Shown here: positions 43,451 to 53,341 of the stretch, piece after piece
Position numbering within the stretch: position 1 is the stretch's first letter
Layout: every line of letters begins with the position of its first letter
Assembly: GCA_020160805.1 (NCBI GenBank)
Contig: JAIUPO010000015.1
Coordinates: 1 to 64,000 of the forward strand
DNA length: 64,000 nucleotides
Origin: Actinomycetota bacterium
Lineage (GTDB): Bacteria; Actinomycetota; Actinomycetes; Actinomycetales; Dermatophilaceae
Direction of reading: 5' to 3'
Notes under the pieces: generated by a model
Seen by the model: the letters and a program-made list of their open reading frames with translations, nothing else
Told to the model about the DNA's origin: nothing
Databases searched by the model: none
Position numbers and translations under genes: made by a program

Positions 43451-44259
43451 GCGAAGATCGAGATCGTCTGCCGCGAGATGGCCACCGGGTCGCCCGCGCG
43501 CGTGAAAACCGTTGCGTGCGTATGCGCGTAGCCGTCGTGGGCTGCGTCGGTTGCCACCTCATACCACCAGAACTGATCGGCCGCTCCCGTTGGCTCGGCG
43601 AGTATTTCAACCGTCCACGAGAGGGTGCTCATCGCGGCGGGCGCCTTCAGGAGGGAGCCCGTCGCGGGGGGCCAGCCGTCGACGAGGCACAGGAAGTGCG
43701 GAAGCGTCATCGCGGCGGGGGCGGTCCGATAGCGCATGAAGCCGGTGATATCGCCGGAGTCGGCGCCTGAGAAGGACATGCCACCGGTCACCGGGGTGAG
43801 TTCGATCTGCGCGAGGAAGTCCGGCGTCAGCCCGGGCAGGTGCGGCACCGCGAACCGGCCTTCGGTTTCGGGCACGGTGGCCCGGGGTGCCGCGACCTCG
43901 ACGGAGGACTCGCGCGGGGCGCCATATGACGAGAGCTGCAGCGCCCGGACGGTCTCCTGGCCCGTCTTGGGATCGGTCTGCCACAGGCGGACCTCGGTCT
44001 GCGTCGCAGAGCTGCCCTGGCGAAGCAGGAGAGTCTCCAGGCGCGCTGGCCCGGCGTTTGCGGGGGCGACGAAAGAGGTGGTCACGGCGCGCAGGGTGGC
44101 CGGGGCGAGATCCCACTCGCCGAGGCTGCGGGCCTGCAGCAGACCCCCGATCGTGCCGCCGAAGGTGGCGCGGCCTTGGCCCCAGCCCGGGGGGATCTCG
44201 ACCTCCGCGGAGTCCTTGGCGGCGTCGAAGAGCAGGTCCATCGGGTGCGCGCTTGTCAC
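43447..44259 (-). CDS. Thioesterase-family protein (double hotdog)
   Basis: A 270-residue protein with two hotdog halves. The first (about 15-115) has GWGQGRATFGGTIGGLLQAR and LRAVTTSFVAPANAGPARLE. The second (about 150-268) has LPHFLCLVDGWPPATGSLL and ends YAHTHATVFTRAGDPVAISR. This is the TesB-like/4HBT_3 layout of acyl-CoA thioesterases. GTG 44259 has TAGGCT six bases upstream and no ribosome site. Translationally coupled to the small thioesterase downstream. The chain specificity is unknown. Confidence 0.85.
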   Translation of the reverse strand: MTSAHPMDLLFDAAKDSAEVEIPPGWGQGRATFGGTIGGLLQARSLGEWDLAPATLRAVTTSFVAPANAGPARLETLLLRQGSSATQTEVRLWQTDPKTGQETVRALQLSSYGAPRESSVEVAAPRATVPETEGRFAVPHLPGLTPDFLAQIELTPVTGGMSFSGADSGDITGFMRYRTAPAAMTLPHFLCLVDGWPPATGSLLKAPAAMSTLSWTVEILAEPTGAADQFWWYEVATDAAHDGYAHTHATVFTRAGDPVAISRQTISIFA

Positions 44260-44265
44260 GGACAG

Positions 44266-44271
44266 AGCCTA
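44266..44271 (-). promoter_or_regulatory. Leaderless -10 box of the thioesterase operon
   Basis: Minus-strand TAGGCT ends six bases before the GTG start at 44259. Confidence 0.5.
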
Positions 44272-44378
44272 GGCCGTAATGCGAAAGTCGTGGGGTGTCC
44301 TCATTGGCGCGGGGAGAGTGACGCGGACCATGCGGCGAACCTCGGGGCTCTGGGGTTGGTCGATGACATGATCGCGGG

Positions 44379-45044
44379 ATGCCGCAATTGCACCGTGACG
44401 GACCGGTTTGGATCATCGACTTCGGCGCCGACGAGAACCGATTTTCGCCCGATTGGCTGGACTCGCTGGACGCACTTCTCGACGATCTCGTCGCCTCCGC
44501 CGAGCCGGCCGCGCTGGTGACGACGGCCACCGGGAAGTTCTTCTCCAATGGTCTGGACCTGGAATGGGTTGCGGCGCAACCGGATCAGTTCTTGCCCTAT
44601 GTGCACCGCGTGGAGCGCCTGCTGGCGCGGCTGCTCACCCTGCCGGTGCCGACGGTCACGGCCATCAACGGGCACGCCTTCGGCGGCGGGGCGCTGGTGG
44701 CGCTCTGCCATGACTACCGCCTGATGCGCGCCGACCGGGGCTTCTTCTGCCTGCCCGAGGTCGACATCCGCATCCCGTTCAGTGCGGGGATGAGTGCCCT
44801 GGTGCAGAGCAAGCTGACGCCGCGTGCCCAGGTCGACATGATGACGACGGGGCGGCGGTATGGCGGGCAGGATGCCGTGGCGGCGGGCATCGTCGATGCT
44901 GTTCACGGCGAGGAGGAGTTGCTGCCGGCTGCCGTGGCGCTCGCCACGAGCCTGGCAGGCAAAGACCGGATGACGCTCGGGACGATCAAGGAGCGGATGT
45001 TCGCGCACGTCACAGCACCCCTTCTCAAGGGCGCCGCTGGCTAG
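44379..45044 (+). CDS. Enoyl-CoA hydratase/isomerase-like protein
   Basis: A 221-residue crotonase-fold protein, shorter than the usual 255-260. The oxyanion-hole segments are [11 protein letters not shown] and [38 protein letters not shown] follows. The canonical catalytic glutamates are not clearly in place: in [11 protein letters not shown] the first position is Ala, and the second region has PEVDI. This fits delta3,delta2-enoyl-CoA isomerase-like members better than hydratases. ATG 44379 is 119 bp from the divergent thioesterase start. Likely in unsaturated fatty-acid oxidation. Confidence 0.85.
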   Translation: MPQLHRDGPVWIIDFGADENRFSPDWLDSLDALLDDLVASAEPAALVTTATGKFFSNGLDLEWVAAQPDQFLPYVHRVERLLARLLTLPVPTVTAINGHAFGGGALVALCHDYRLMRADRGFFCLPEVDIRIPFSAGMSALVQSKLTPRAQVDMMTTGRRYGGQDAVAAGIVDAVHGEEELLPAAVALATSLAGKDRMTLGTIKERMFAHVTAPLLKGAAG

Positions 45045-45093
45045 CCTGGCACGAGGCGCCCCCGGGAGGACCGGTGGCGGAAAGGCCAGGACC

Positions 45094-46494
45094 ATGACGG
45101 CATACGAACCCTCCCACCGGATCGAGCACGACTCGCTCGGGGAGATCGAGGTGCCCGCCGAAGCGCTCTGGGGTGCGCAGACCCAACGAGCGCTCGCGAA
45201 CTTCCCGATCTCGGGGACAGGTGTTCCCGCGCCGGTGATTCATGCGCTAGCGCTGATCAAAGGGATTGCTGCGCAAGTCAATTCGGATCTCGGCTCGTTG
45301 AGCGAGGAGCAGGCGGCGGCCATCGAGTCGGCGGCCCGATCGGTGGCTGCGGGGCGCCACGACGACGCCTTCCTGATCGACGTCTTCCAGACGGGCTCGG
45401 GGACCAGCACGAATATGAATGTCAACGAGGTCATCGCGCACCTCGCTGCCGCGGGCGGCGTGCGCGTGCACCCCAACGACCACGTCAACGCTGGGCAGTC
45501 CTCCAATGACACCTTCCCCTCCGCGATCCACATCGCCGCCGCGATCGCGGTGCGCCGGGAACTGCTGCCAGCGCTGGCGGAGCTCGAAAAGGCGCTGGGA
45601 GAGAAGGCGGTCGAGTTTGCGGAGTTCGTCAAGGCCGGGCGCACGCACCTTATGGATGCCACGCCGGTCACGCTGGGCCAGGAGTTCGGAGGGTATGCCG
45701 CGACGCTCGCCATCGCCCAGGAGCGGCTGACTAGCGTGCTGCCGCGCGTCCAGGAATTGCCCGTCGGCGGCACGGCCGTGGGGACGGGGATCAACGCGCC
45801 CGCCGGCTACGCGGCGGCGGTGATCGCGGGGCTCTCGCGGGAAACCGGGATTGCGTTCACGGAAGCGCGCAACCACTTTGAGGCGCAGGGCACGCGGGAC
45901 TCCCTTGTGGAGCTGAGCGGGGTGTTGCGCACCATCGCCGTCGGGCTGACGAAGATCTGCAATGACCTGCGGTGGATGTCCTCTGGGCCGACGGCTGGGC
46001 TGGCCGAGATTCACCTCCCGGATCTACAGCCCGGGTCGAGCATCATGCCGGGCAAGGTGAATCCCGTTGTGCCCGAGGCGACTTTGCAAGTGTGCGCTCA
46101 GGTCGTGGGCAATGATGCGGCCATTGCGTGGTCCGGAGCGGCGGGCAATTTCGAGCTCAATGTCATGCTGCCGGTGATCGCGCGCAATCTCCTGGAGTCC
46201 ATCGGTCTGCTCGCTGCGGCCGTGCGGCTGCTCGCGACGCGCTGCATACCCGGGATCGCGGCGGACGCGGACCGCTTGCGCCGGTATGCCGCCTCCTCAC
46301 CCTCGATCGTGACGCCGCTCAACGGTCTGATCGGCTACGAAGCAGCCGCGCGGATTGCGAAACACGCTCTCGCGCAAGGCCTGACGATCCGTGAGGCGGT
46401 TCACGACCTCGGCTTCATCGCGGATGGCCGCCTCAGCGAGGAACAACTCGACCGCGCGCTGGACCTGAGGTCGATGACCCGGCCGACGTCGTGA
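45094..46494 (+). CDS. fumC: Class II fumarate hydratase
   Basis: A 466-residue iron-independent fumarase. Signature [46 protein letters not shown] and [19 protein letters not shown] are all intact, giving the catalytic serine loop and the helper histidine. It interconverts fumarate and malate in the TCA cycle. ATG 45094 follows GGAAAGG about 10 bases upstream. It is 49 bp after the crotonase-like gene and may share its transcript. Confidence 0.97.
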   Translation: MTAYEPSHRIEHDSLGEIEVPAEALWGAQTQRALANFPISGTGVPAPVIHALALIKGIAAQVNSDLGSLSEEQAAAIESAARSVAAGRHDDAFLIDVFQTGSGTSTNMNVNEVIAHLAAAGGVRVHPNDHVNAGQSSNDTFPSAIHIAAAIAVRRELLPALAELEKALGEKAVEFAEFVKAGRTHLMDATPVTLGQEFGGYAATLAIAQERLTSVLPRVQELPVGGTAVGTGINAPAGYAAAVIAGLSRETGIAFTEARNHFEAQGTRDSLVELSGVLRTIAVGLTKICNDLRWMSSGPTAGLAEIHLPDLQPGSSIMPGKVNPVVPEATLQVCAQVVGNDAAIAWSGAAGNFELNVMLPVIARNLLESIGLLAAAVRLLATRCIPGIAADADRLRRYAASSPSIVTPLNGLIGYEAAARIAKHALAQGLTIREAVHDLGFIADGRLSEEQLDRALDLRSMTRPTS

Positions 46495-46645
46495 ACGTGC
46501 GGCGCGGGCCGTCCCAGTTGCGGAGGGCGACTGCGCGACGTGGCGCACGGCATATATCACCGTCGTCACATTGGGGACCCGCGCTCGGACCGCCCCGATA
46601 GGTTGCAGGCTGCTGGAAGACCGAACCTGAACGTAGGGGAGAACT

Positions 46646-48184
46646 GTGCGCATCGTCGTGCCCAAAGAGTCCAAGCCCGGTGAACGCCGGGTGGCGGCCA
46701 CGCCCAAGACCGTCGAACAACTGCGGGCGCTCGGCTATGACGTCGCGGTCGAGACCGGCGCCGGTGCGGCCGCTTCATACCCGGACTCGGCCTTCGCGGC
46801 GGCCGGGGCGCAGATTGTGCTGCCGGCGGCGGCATACGACGGGGACATCGTCTTCAAGGTCAACCCGCCGACGGCCAGTGAACGGATGCGGCTGAGGGAC
46901 GGACAGACGCTCGTCTCGCTCCTCGCGCCCGCGCTCGACCCGGGCGCGGTCGAGGCCTTGCGGGGCCAGGGCGTCACGGCGCTCGCGATGGACGCCGTGC
47001 CGCGGATCTCGCGGGCGCAGGCACTCGACGTTCTATCCTCGATGGCCAATCTCGGGGGCTATCGCGCGGTCATTGAGGCAGCCGGGGAGTATGGCGGGCT
47101 GTTCACGGGCCAGGTCACGGCGGCCGGCAAGGTGCCGCCGGCGAAGGTCTTGGTCGTGGGGGCGGGCGTGGCCGGGCTCGCGGCGATCGGCACGGCCAAC
47201 AGCCTCGGCGCGATCGTGCGGGCTTTCGACGCCCGGCCGGAGGTGGCCGAGCAGGTCGAGTCGATGGGGGCGCAGTTCCTGCGTGTCGATGTCGAGACCG
47301 AGGTGTCGGCCGACGGCTATGCCAAGGAAATGGGGGAGGACTTCAATGCGAAGGCGGCGGCCCTCTATGCCGATCAGGCCAAGGATGTCGACATCATCAT
47401 CACGACCGCGCTGATCCCCGGCAGGCCTGCGCCGCGGTTGATCACCGAGGACATGGTCGCCTCGATGCGGCCCGGCTCGGTCATCGTCGACATGGCCGCG
47501 GCCAATGGCGGAAATGTGGCCGGTTCAGTGGCCGATGCCCGGGTGGTGACCGAGAACGGCGTGGTGATCCTCGGCTACACGGACTTGCCCGGGCGGCTGC
47601 CGACGCAGGCGTCGCAGCTCTTCGGCACCAATCTCGTCAACCTGATGAAACTCGTGACACCGGAAAAGGACGGCCAGTTCACGCTGGACCTGGACGACCC
47701 CGTTCAGCGCGGAATGACCGTCACCCGCGCCGGTGAAACGCTCTGGCCTCCGCCGCCGGTCCAGGTGTCGGCCGCGCCGGCGGCGGCCGTGGCTGCCGTG
47801 GAACCGAAGCCGGTGAAGGCGCCGATGTCGCAAGGGACTCGTTTCGCGTTGATCGGTGGGGCGTCGGCGCTCTTCTTGCTGTTGTCGGCCTTCTCGCCGC
47901 CGCCCTTCCTCGGGCACTTCATGGTCTTCATGCTGTCGGTGGTCATCGGCTTCTATGTGATCGGCAATGTCCACCACGCACTGCATACGCCGCTGATGTC
48001 TGTGACCAATGCGATCAGCGGCATCATCGTCGTCGGCGCGCTGCTGCAAGTCGGTCACGACAATCTGTGGGTCAGCGTGCTGGCTTTCCTCGGCATCCTC
48101 GTCGCGAGCATCAATGTCTTTGGTGGCTTCACCGTCACCGGCCGAATGCTCGAGATGTTCAAGCGTGAGGAGCCGGCCCGATGA
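46646..48184 (+). CDS. pntA: NAD(P)+ transhydrogenase, alpha subunit
   Basis: A 512-residue subunit in the fused form. The N-terminal NAD(H)-binding domain I ([53 protein letters not shown]) runs to about 380. An Ala/Pro linker follows, then four C-terminal membrane helices ([34 protein letters not shown] and two more). With PntB it couples hydride transfer between NADH and NADP+ to proton movement across the membrane. GTG 46646 follows AGGGGAGAA. TAGGTT at 46597 may be the -10 box. Confidence 0.97.
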   Translation: MRIVVPKESKPGERRVAATPKTVEQLRALGYDVAVETGAGAAASYPDSAFAAAGAQIVLPAAAYDGDIVFKVNPPTASERMRLRDGQTLVSLLAPALDPGAVEALRGQGVTALAMDAVPRISRAQALDVLSSMANLGGYRAVIEAAGEYGGLFTGQVTAAGKVPPAKVLVVGAGVAGLAAIGTANSLGAIVRAFDARPEVAEQVESMGAQFLRVDVETEVSADGYAKEMGEDFNAKAAALYADQAKDVDIIITTALIPGRPAPRLITEDMVASMRPGSVIVDMAAANGGNVAGSVADARVVTENGVVILGYTDLPGRLPTQASQLFGTNLVNLMKLVTPEKDGQFTLDLDDPVQRGMTVTRAGETLWPPPPVQVSAAPAAAVAAVEPKPVKAPMSQGTRFALIGGASALFLLLSAFSPPPFLGHFMVFMLSVVIGFYVIGNVHHALHTPLMSVTNAISGIIVVGALLQVGHDNLWVSVLAFLGILVASINVFGGFTVTGRMLEMFKREEPAR

Positions 48185-49605
48185 GCCTGTCCTATTCGCT
48201 GGTCCAGGGCGCCTATATCGTCGCCGGCCTGCTGTTCATCTTGGCCTTGTCGGGGCTGTCCAAGCACGAAACCGCCCGCCAGGGCAATCGTTTCGGGGTC
48301 TTGGGTATGTCGATCGCCCTCGTCGTCACGATCCTCGCCGCCACTTCCGGGCTGTCGGTTGCGGGTTTGGAGTTGTCGGCTGGGTCGGGGGCCAAGGGCC
48401 TGGCCTTCATCATCCCGGCCGTGGCCATTGGTGGGGCCATCGGCATCTGGCGGGCGCGCTCCGTCGAGATGACGGGTATGCCCGAGCTGATCGCCATCCT
48501 GCACAGCTTCGTCGGCCTGGCCGCCGTGCTCGTGGGCTGGAACTCTTCATACGAGTCATCGCCCTATCCGAAGGTTCACGATGTGGAGGTCTTCGTCGGC
48601 GTCTTCATCGGCGCGGTGACCTTCACCGGCTCGATCGTCGCCTACCTGAAGCTGTCGGCAAAGATCAAGAGCGCGCCGCTGATGTTGCCGGGGCGCAATC
48701 TGTTGAACCTTGGCGCGATTGGTGCCTTCGTCGTTATGACGATCGCGTATCTCACCCTCGACTCCACCTTCGCGCGGCAGTCTCTGCTCGGCCTGATGAC
48801 GCTGGTCGCCTTGCTGCTCGGCTGGCACCTTGTCGCCTCCATCGGCGGCGGCGATATGCCGGTGGTCGTCTCGATGCTCAACAGCTACAGCGGGTGGGCG
48901 GCCGCCGCGGCGGGCTTCTTGCTGGGCAACGACCTGCTGATCATCACCGGAGCGCTGGTGGGCTCCTCGGGTGCGTATCTCTCCTACATCATGTGCCGGG
49001 CGATGAACCGTTCGTTCATCTCGGTGATCGCCGGCGGTTTCGGGGTCGAAGGCGGGACATCTGCGGGCGAGGGCGACTATGGCGAGCACCGCGAGATCCA
49101 GCCCGAGGGCGTCGCGGCGCTGCTCACCGAGGCGCGCGATGTCGTGATCACCCCCGGCTATGGCATGGCCACCGCGCAGGCGCAGTATGCCGTCGCGGAC
49201 CTCACCCGCAAGCTTCGTGAGCGGGGGGTGAACGTGCGCTTCGGCATACATCCGGTCGCCGGGCGGCTGCCCGGGCACATGAATGTGTTGCTCGCTGAAG
49301 CCAAGGTGCCGTACGACATCGTGCTCGAGATGGATGAGATCAACGACGACTTCCCGGAAACCGATGTCGTGCTGGTGATCGGCGCCAATGACACCGTGAA
49401 CCCGGCCGCCATCGACGAGCCCGGCTCGCCCATCGCCGGCATGCCGGTCCTGCACGTCTGGGAGGCCAAGGACGTCATCGTCTTCAAGCGCTCGATGGCC
49501 ACCGGCTACGCCGGCGTCCAGAACCCGCTCTTCTTCAAGGAGAACACCTCGATGCTCTTCGGCGACGCCCGCGCCCGCGTCGACGACATCCTCGCCGCCC
49601 TCTGA
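48181..49605 (+). CDS. pntB: NAD(P)+ transhydrogenase, beta subunit
   Basis: A 474-residue subunit with about nine N-terminal helices, then the NADP(H)-binding domain III. The latter has [21 protein letters not shown]-type sequence (here [14 protein letters not shown]), [35 protein letters not shown] and the end [17 protein letters not shown] 48181 overlaps the pntA stop (ATGA). Supplies NADPH at the expense of the proton gradient. The transcript runs into the left hairpin repeat at 49626. Confidence 0.97.
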   Translation: MSLSYSLVQGAYIVAGLLFILALSGLSKHETARQGNRFGVLGMSIALVVTILAATSGLSVAGLELSAGSGAKGLAFIIPAVAIGGAIGIWRARSVEMTGMPELIAILHSFVGLAAVLVGWNSSYESSPYPKVHDVEVFVGVFIGAVTFTGSIVAYLKLSAKIKSAPLMLPGRNLLNLGAIGAFVVMTIAYLTLDSTFARQSLLGLMTLVALLLGWHLVASIGGGDMPVVVSMLNSYSGWAAAAAGFLLGNDLLIITGALVGSSGAYLSYIMCRAMNRSFISVIAGGFGVEGGTSAGEGDYGEHREIQPEGVAALLTEARDVVITPGYGMATAQAQYAVADLTRKLRERGVNVRFGIHPVAGRLPGHMNVLLAEAKVPYDIVLEMDEINDDFPETDVVLVIGANDTVNPAAIDEPGSPIAGMPVLHVWEAKDVIVFKRSMATGYAGVQNPLFFKENTSMLFGDARARVDDILAAL

Positions 49606-49625
49606 TTCCGGGGCTGCGGCGCACT

Positions 49626-49700
49626 TTCCCGCCCATTGCCGGAACATGTACATACGCAACGGATCATTACCGTTGCGTATGTCCACGTTCTCTCCCATGG
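49626..49700 (+). repeat. 75-bp inverted repeat, left copy, with hairpin
   Basis: Matches the reverse complement of 50691-50765 at 67 of 75 positions with no gaps. The outer end is TTCCCGCCCATTGCC. The inner hairpin pairs 49650-49662 with 49670-49682 (ACATACGCAACGG / CCGTTGCGTATGT) around the loop ATCATTA. It lies 20 bp after the pntB stop and 14 bp after the stop of the gene it encloses, so it may also terminate both. Confidence 0.92.
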
Positions 49701-49714
49701 TGCGCATGGAGGGC

Positions 49715-50629
49715 CTAAGCGGCGATGGCTAGGGCGCGGCGGATGCGGGCGATAGCCCGGCGCGGGTTCTCCACATCGGCCCACGTGAGCCGAACCACGA
49801 CATAACCCAGCGCCCGCAAAGCGTCCTCGCGGTTCTTTTCAGCCCAAAGGACCTCGGGTGAGCCCGACGCATACTTCAGTTTGCCGTCGAACTCGATCAC
49901 GACCCGCGTGCCGGTGACGAGCAGATCAACCCGGGCGACCAGTCGCCCCTTTGAGTCGTGGATCTCAACCTGCGGTGTGACCGGGATGTTGTGCGTGAGG
50001 CAAAGGAACCGGCCCCGAGATTCCAAGACTGACTCCATTCGCCAATCAGTAAAGCTCGCCATGCTCAGCGCCCGTGATCCGTTGGGCCAATCACGGACTA
50101 GGTCGACCGCGTCATTGAGGTGATCCATCGTGAAGAGTTCATGGTGCAGGGCAAAGTCGCAACTCACCAGGCCTTGCTGGATCCCATGGTCTACGGCCAC
50201 TTCGACGACCGCGTTAGCCGCGGGAACAACGGGCCCGAAGTCGGTTTCGACAGCTGGTAGGTAACGTCGGCGCACAATCACCCCGCGGGTCCCGCGCCCG
50301 CGGTCGACCGGACGGCGTATGACCGGTCGGCTGAGGTCGGCGCCCCACACAGGCATGCCATGGGCGATGGCCGCGCTCACTCCGGCGAAAGCGCTATCGG
50401 GATACAGCAGGCGAACCCCGCGCATGAGTTGGCGATGGGCTTCCACAGGATCGCTATGTCGCATACTCCGCACCCGATAGAGACCCCGCATCTCGTTATC
50501 GATGATTTCTGCTTTGCACAGCCGGACCAACGTCCGCGGAGCAACGCAGAATCTGGCGGCTTGGGCAGTCGTGAACATCCCATCCTGGCTGCGGATGAGG
50601 CACTCGAATCCAGCATCGAAGATCGTCAT
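49715..50629 (-). CDS. AbiEi-like winged helix plus DUF559 (Vsr-type nuclease fold) protein
   Basis: A 304-residue protein. The N-terminal ~55 residues form a winged helix (GMFTTAQAARFCVAPRTLVRL, EMRGLYRVRS) like the antitoxin domain of AbiEi proteins. The middle ~80-190 is helical and family-typical (SAAIAHGMPVWG). The C-terminus (195-290) has the DUF559/very-short-patch-repair nuclease pattern: ARVDLLV (Asp235), VVIEFDGKLKY (Glu246, Asp248) and NREDALRALGYVVVRLTW. No toxin partner gene is adjacent. It is the only gene inside the 75-bp inverted repeats. ATG 50629 lacks a good ribosome site; an upstream in-frame start is possible. Biological role unknown. Confidence 0.85.
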   Translation of the reverse strand: MTIFDAGFECLIRSQDGMFTTAQAARFCVAPRTLVRLCKAEIIDNEMRGLYRVRSMRHSDPVEAHRQLMRGVRLLYPDSAFAGVSAAIAHGMPVWGADLSRPVIRRPVDRGRGTRGVIVRRRYLPAVETDFGPVVPAANAVVEVAVDHGIQQGLVSCDFALHHELFTMDHLNDAVDLVRDWPNGSRALSMASFTDWRMESVLESRGRFLCLTHNIPVTPQVEIHDSKGRLVARVDLLVTGTRVVIEFDGKLKYASGSPEVLWAEKNREDALRALGYVVVRLTWADVENPRRAIARIRRALAIAA

Positions 50630-50681
50630 ACGGGCATCTTGGGCGCGCAAGAGCCTGCTGACTACGGCCCTCGACAGGACC

Positions 50682-50690
50682 TGTGGATAA
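50682..50690 (-). promoter_or_regulatory. Perfect DnaA-box sequence
   Basis: TTATCCACA on the minus strand matches the DnaA-box consensus exactly. It abuts the inner edge of the right inverted repeat, about 55 bp upstream of the enclosed gene. It is a single box, so not an origin. Confidence 0.4.
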
Positions 50691-50765
50691 CCCTGGGAAA
50701 GAACATGGACGTACGCAACGGTAATGATCCGTTGCGTACGTCCATGTTGTGGCAATGGGCGGGAA
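50691..50765 (-). repeat. 75-bp inverted repeat, right copy, with hairpin
   Basis: Reverse-complement partner of 49626-49700 (67/75). The internal hairpin is perfect for 20 bp: 50702-50721 with 50729-50748 (core GGACGTACGCAACGG) around a seven-base loop TAATGAT. The outer end lies 21 bp from the permease stop at 50787, so it also sits where that gene's terminator is expected. Confidence 0.92.
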
Positions 50766-50786
50766 TCTGGCAGCCGCCCCGCCGGC

Positions 50787-52280
50787 TCAGGTGGAGGTGA
50801 GGGAGGGGGCGCCGGAGTCCTGGGGGGAGCGGCCGGCGAGGCGGGAGCGGCGGTAGCCGTAGACGAAGTAGATCAAGAAGCCCAGGGCCATCCAGATGAG
50901 GAAGCGAATCCAGGTCTCAAGCGGCAAGGTGAGCGCAAGATAGGCGCAGATTGCCGCAGAGAGCCAGGGGAGCCAGGGGCTGAACGGAACCTTGAACGGC
51001 CGGTTGAAGTCGGGGCGCCGCTTGCGGAGCACGGGCACGGCGAGCGAGACGAGGAAGAAGGCGGTCAGGGTCCCGATGTTGATCATGTATTCGAGCTTGC
51101 CGATCGGCGTGAGCGCCGCAACCAGGGCCACGATGATGCCGACCGAGATCGTGATGCGCGCCGGGGTGCCCGTCTTGGGGTTGGTCTTGCCCCACGAGGA
51201 CGGCAGCAGCCAGTCGCGGGACATCGCGAAGATCACGCGAGAGGTGCCGATCAGCAGCGTCATGACAACGGTCGTCAAACCGGCCACGGCTCCCGCGGCG
51301 ATGAGCGTGGCGTAGTGCGGCTTGCCCACATCGACGAAGACCTTGGCCAGCGAAGCCTCGGCCGACAGGTCTTTGTAGGACACCATGCCGGTCATGACCA
51401 GCGCCGTCGCGCAGTAGAGCACCGTGCAGATGAGCAGCGAGCCGATGATGCCGCGGGGCAGGTCGCGCGCCGGGTTCTTGGCCTCCTCGGCGGTGGTCGC
51501 CACAACATCGAAACCGATGTAGGCGAAGAACACCAGCGACGCGCCGGCCAGGATGCCGCCCACGCCGAAGGCGGACGGCTCCATGCCGAAGATCGTCTGT
51601 AGCAGCGGGGCTGTCCAGACGGTGTGGGTGTCGGCGGTGGCTGTTGCCTCGGGGATGAACGGCGAGTAGTTGTCCGTGTTGACGTAGCCGATGCCCGCAA
51701 AGATCACGAACAGCACGATGAAGACCTTCAGGGCCACCAGGACCATGTTGACCCGCATCGATTCCTTGATGCCGACTGTCACGAGCACCGTGAGGAGGGC
51801 GACGAGGAGGAAGGCCGGCAAGTCGAAATGCGAGCCATACGCCACCGAACTAGGAATGGTGATGCCTAGCCGGTCGAGGAAGACCCCGAGGTAGGCCGAC
51901 CACCCTTGGGCCACGACCGAGGCGCCGAGCATCAGCTCAAGGAGCAGGTCCCAGCCGATGATCCACGCGACGATTTCGCCGAGCGAGGCATACGAGAAGG
52001 TGTATGCCGAACCCGACACCGGGATGGACGACGCGAATTCGGCATAACACAGCGCCGCAAGGGCGCAGCAGGTGGCGGCAACGATGAAGGACAGGATGAT
52101 CGCCGGCCCGGCAAGCGTTGCGGCGGCGCGGCCGGCGACCGTAAAGATTCCGGCACCGATCACCACTCCGACGCCGAAGACGGTCAGGTCGATCGCGGTG
52201 AGCTTCTTCTTGAGCTGATACTCCGGCTCGTCACCCTCACGGATGGTCTGTTCGATCGATTTGGTCCGCATGACGCTCAT
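50787..52280 (-). CDS. APC-family amino-acid permease
   Basis: A 497-residue cationic-amino-acid-transporter-like protein with about twelve helices. The substrate-binding first helix is VFGVGVVIGAGIFTVAGRAA (G-x-G-x-G-I-F pattern), and AYIGFDVVATTAEEAKNPARDLP and IFAMSRDWLLPSSWGKTNPKTGTP are the usual conserved loops. It imports amino acids by proton or sodium coupling, or exchanges them. I chose ATG 52280 (MSVMRTKSIEQ), with AAAGGAG nine bases upstream, over the GTG at 52289, which is too close to that site. Probably monocistronic. Confidence 0.92.
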   Translation of the reverse strand: MSVMRTKSIEQTIREGDEPEYQLKKKLTAIDLTVFGVGVVIGAGIFTVAGRAAATLAGPAIILSFIVAATCCALAALCYAEFASSIPVSGSAYTFSYASLGEIVAWIIGWDLLLELMLGASVVAQGWSAYLGVFLDRLGITIPSSVAYGSHFDLPAFLLVALLTVLVTVGIKESMRVNMVLVALKVFIVLFVIFAGIGYVNTDNYSPFIPEATATADTHTVWTAPLLQTIFGMEPSAFGVGGILAGASLVFFAYIGFDVVATTAEEAKNPARDLPRGIIGSLLICTVLYCATALVMTGMVSYKDLSAEASLAKVFVDVGKPHYATLIAAGAVAGLTTVVMTLLIGTSRVIFAMSRDWLLPSSWGKTNPKTGTPARITISVGIIVALVAALTPIGKLEYMINIGTLTAFFLVSLAVPVLRKRRPDFNRPFKVPFSPWLPWLSAAICAYLALTLPLETWIRFLIWMALGFLIYFVYGYRRSRLAGRSPQDSGAPSLTST

Positions 52281-52371
52281 CGGGGGCACTCCTTTCCTAG
52301 ATATCGCTTCACAATTCGTTGGTCAGTCGTCCAGCAATCTATTCCCCTGGAGTGGCCCGCGTCACACACTC

Positions 52372-53334
52372 TCACTCCCTGGATGGTCCGCGCGGGGTGA
52401 TCGGGATTTCATCGGTGTCATCACCGCGGTGCGGTCGCTGGGGAGTATGCGGACCGCTCGCCCCCGCCGGTCCCCTCGCCGGGCGCGGGACGCCCGCAGG
52501 CCGGGGCGGCATACCTGCTGATCGGGACGGATCGGCGGGGCGGGGCGGCATACCCCCTGCGGCGGAGGATCGCCGGCCCCGGCGCTCGCCGGTGTCCGGC
52601 TGCGACGGCGTGTCGCCAGCCCCGAAGTAGCTGTGTCTGGACGTGTGGACGACAGGCGAGTTGACCGCGTGGCCGGACTTGGTCCGGCGATCCGGTGCCG
52701 CACTGGACGAGCGCGCCGCGACGCGTGCGGTGCCCGCCACCAAACGTCGTGCTCCGCGACCAACAGCCGCGGCGGCACGGGCCGCGGGTGGACGGCGGAA
52801 CGGCTCCTCGGTGCTCGCTCGGTCCTCGCCTAAGATCACGGCGTTCAGGCGGCGGTAGGCCTGCGTCGGGTGGGGCGTGTAGCGCAGCTCGCGCACGGCC
52901 TGGTCCTGGCCGGCGCTCTCGATGGTCAACGTGCCATAGCCGAGCAGGCGGCCGAGAAGGGGCTGATCAAGCCGCATATCGGTGATCTTCTGCAGACGCA
53001 TCATCGGGAAAGACTTGTTGATCACGCCTTCGACGCGCAGCACTCGCCGGTCGGTCGCGGCAAAAGAGTTGTGATTGCGCTCGTAGATCTGCCACAGCAG
53101 ATTCAGGCCCGCGGCAAAGACCAGAAGCACCACGAGGAAAGGCAACCGGTCGCCGCTCAGCATGATGCCAAGCACGGTCAGGGCGGCCAGCAACAGGGCG
53201 ACCGGCTTCCACAGCACGACGGGGTGCTGGTGGATGTTGAGCACCAAGTGCTCGCCCTCGGTCAGGGTCTTGCCGAGGTCCTTCGTCGGATCCGCAACGA
53301 GCGGATCGTCACCGTAGGTCACTCGGCCGAGCAT
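52372..53334 (-). CDS. PH-domain (bPH2/DUF304) membrane protein with disordered tail
   Basis: A 320-residue protein. After about 40 residues come two helices (WKPVALLLAALTVLGIML, LPFLVVLLVFAAGLNLLW), then a bacterial PH domain (about 85-165: ATDRRVLRVEGVINKSFPMM, GYGTLTIESAGQDQAVREL). From about 170 the chain is Arg/Pro/Ser-rich and probably unstructured, with a duplicated GMPPRPA motif. bPH2 proteins are bound to the membrane. It is 7 bp downstream of a 58-residue membrane protein gene, its likely partner. Function unknown. Confidence 0.85.
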   Translation of the reverse strand: MLGRVTYGDDPLVADPTKDLGKTLTEGEHLVLNIHQHPVVLWKPVALLLAALTVLGIMLSGDRLPFLVVLLVFAAGLNLLWQIYERNHNSFAATDRRVLRVEGVINKSFPMMRLQKITDMRLDQPLLGRLLGYGTLTIESAGQDQAVRELRYTPHPTQAYRRLNAVILGEDRASTEEPFRRPPAARAAAAVGRGARRLVAGTARVAARSSSAAPDRRTKSGHAVNSPVVHTSRHSYFGAGDTPSQPDTGERRGRRSSAAGGMPPRPADPSRSAGMPPRPAGVPRPARGPAGASGPHTPQRPHRGDDTDEIPITPRGPSRE

Positions 53335-53341
53335 GCGCGGC

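Noticed and set aside
50787-50800. Target-site duplication flanking the 75-bp inverted repeats
   Set aside because: Bases outside the two repeats (GCGGCGCAC on the left, TCTGGCAGCC on the right) show no direct repeat, so insertion by a cut-and-paste transposase is not demonstrated.
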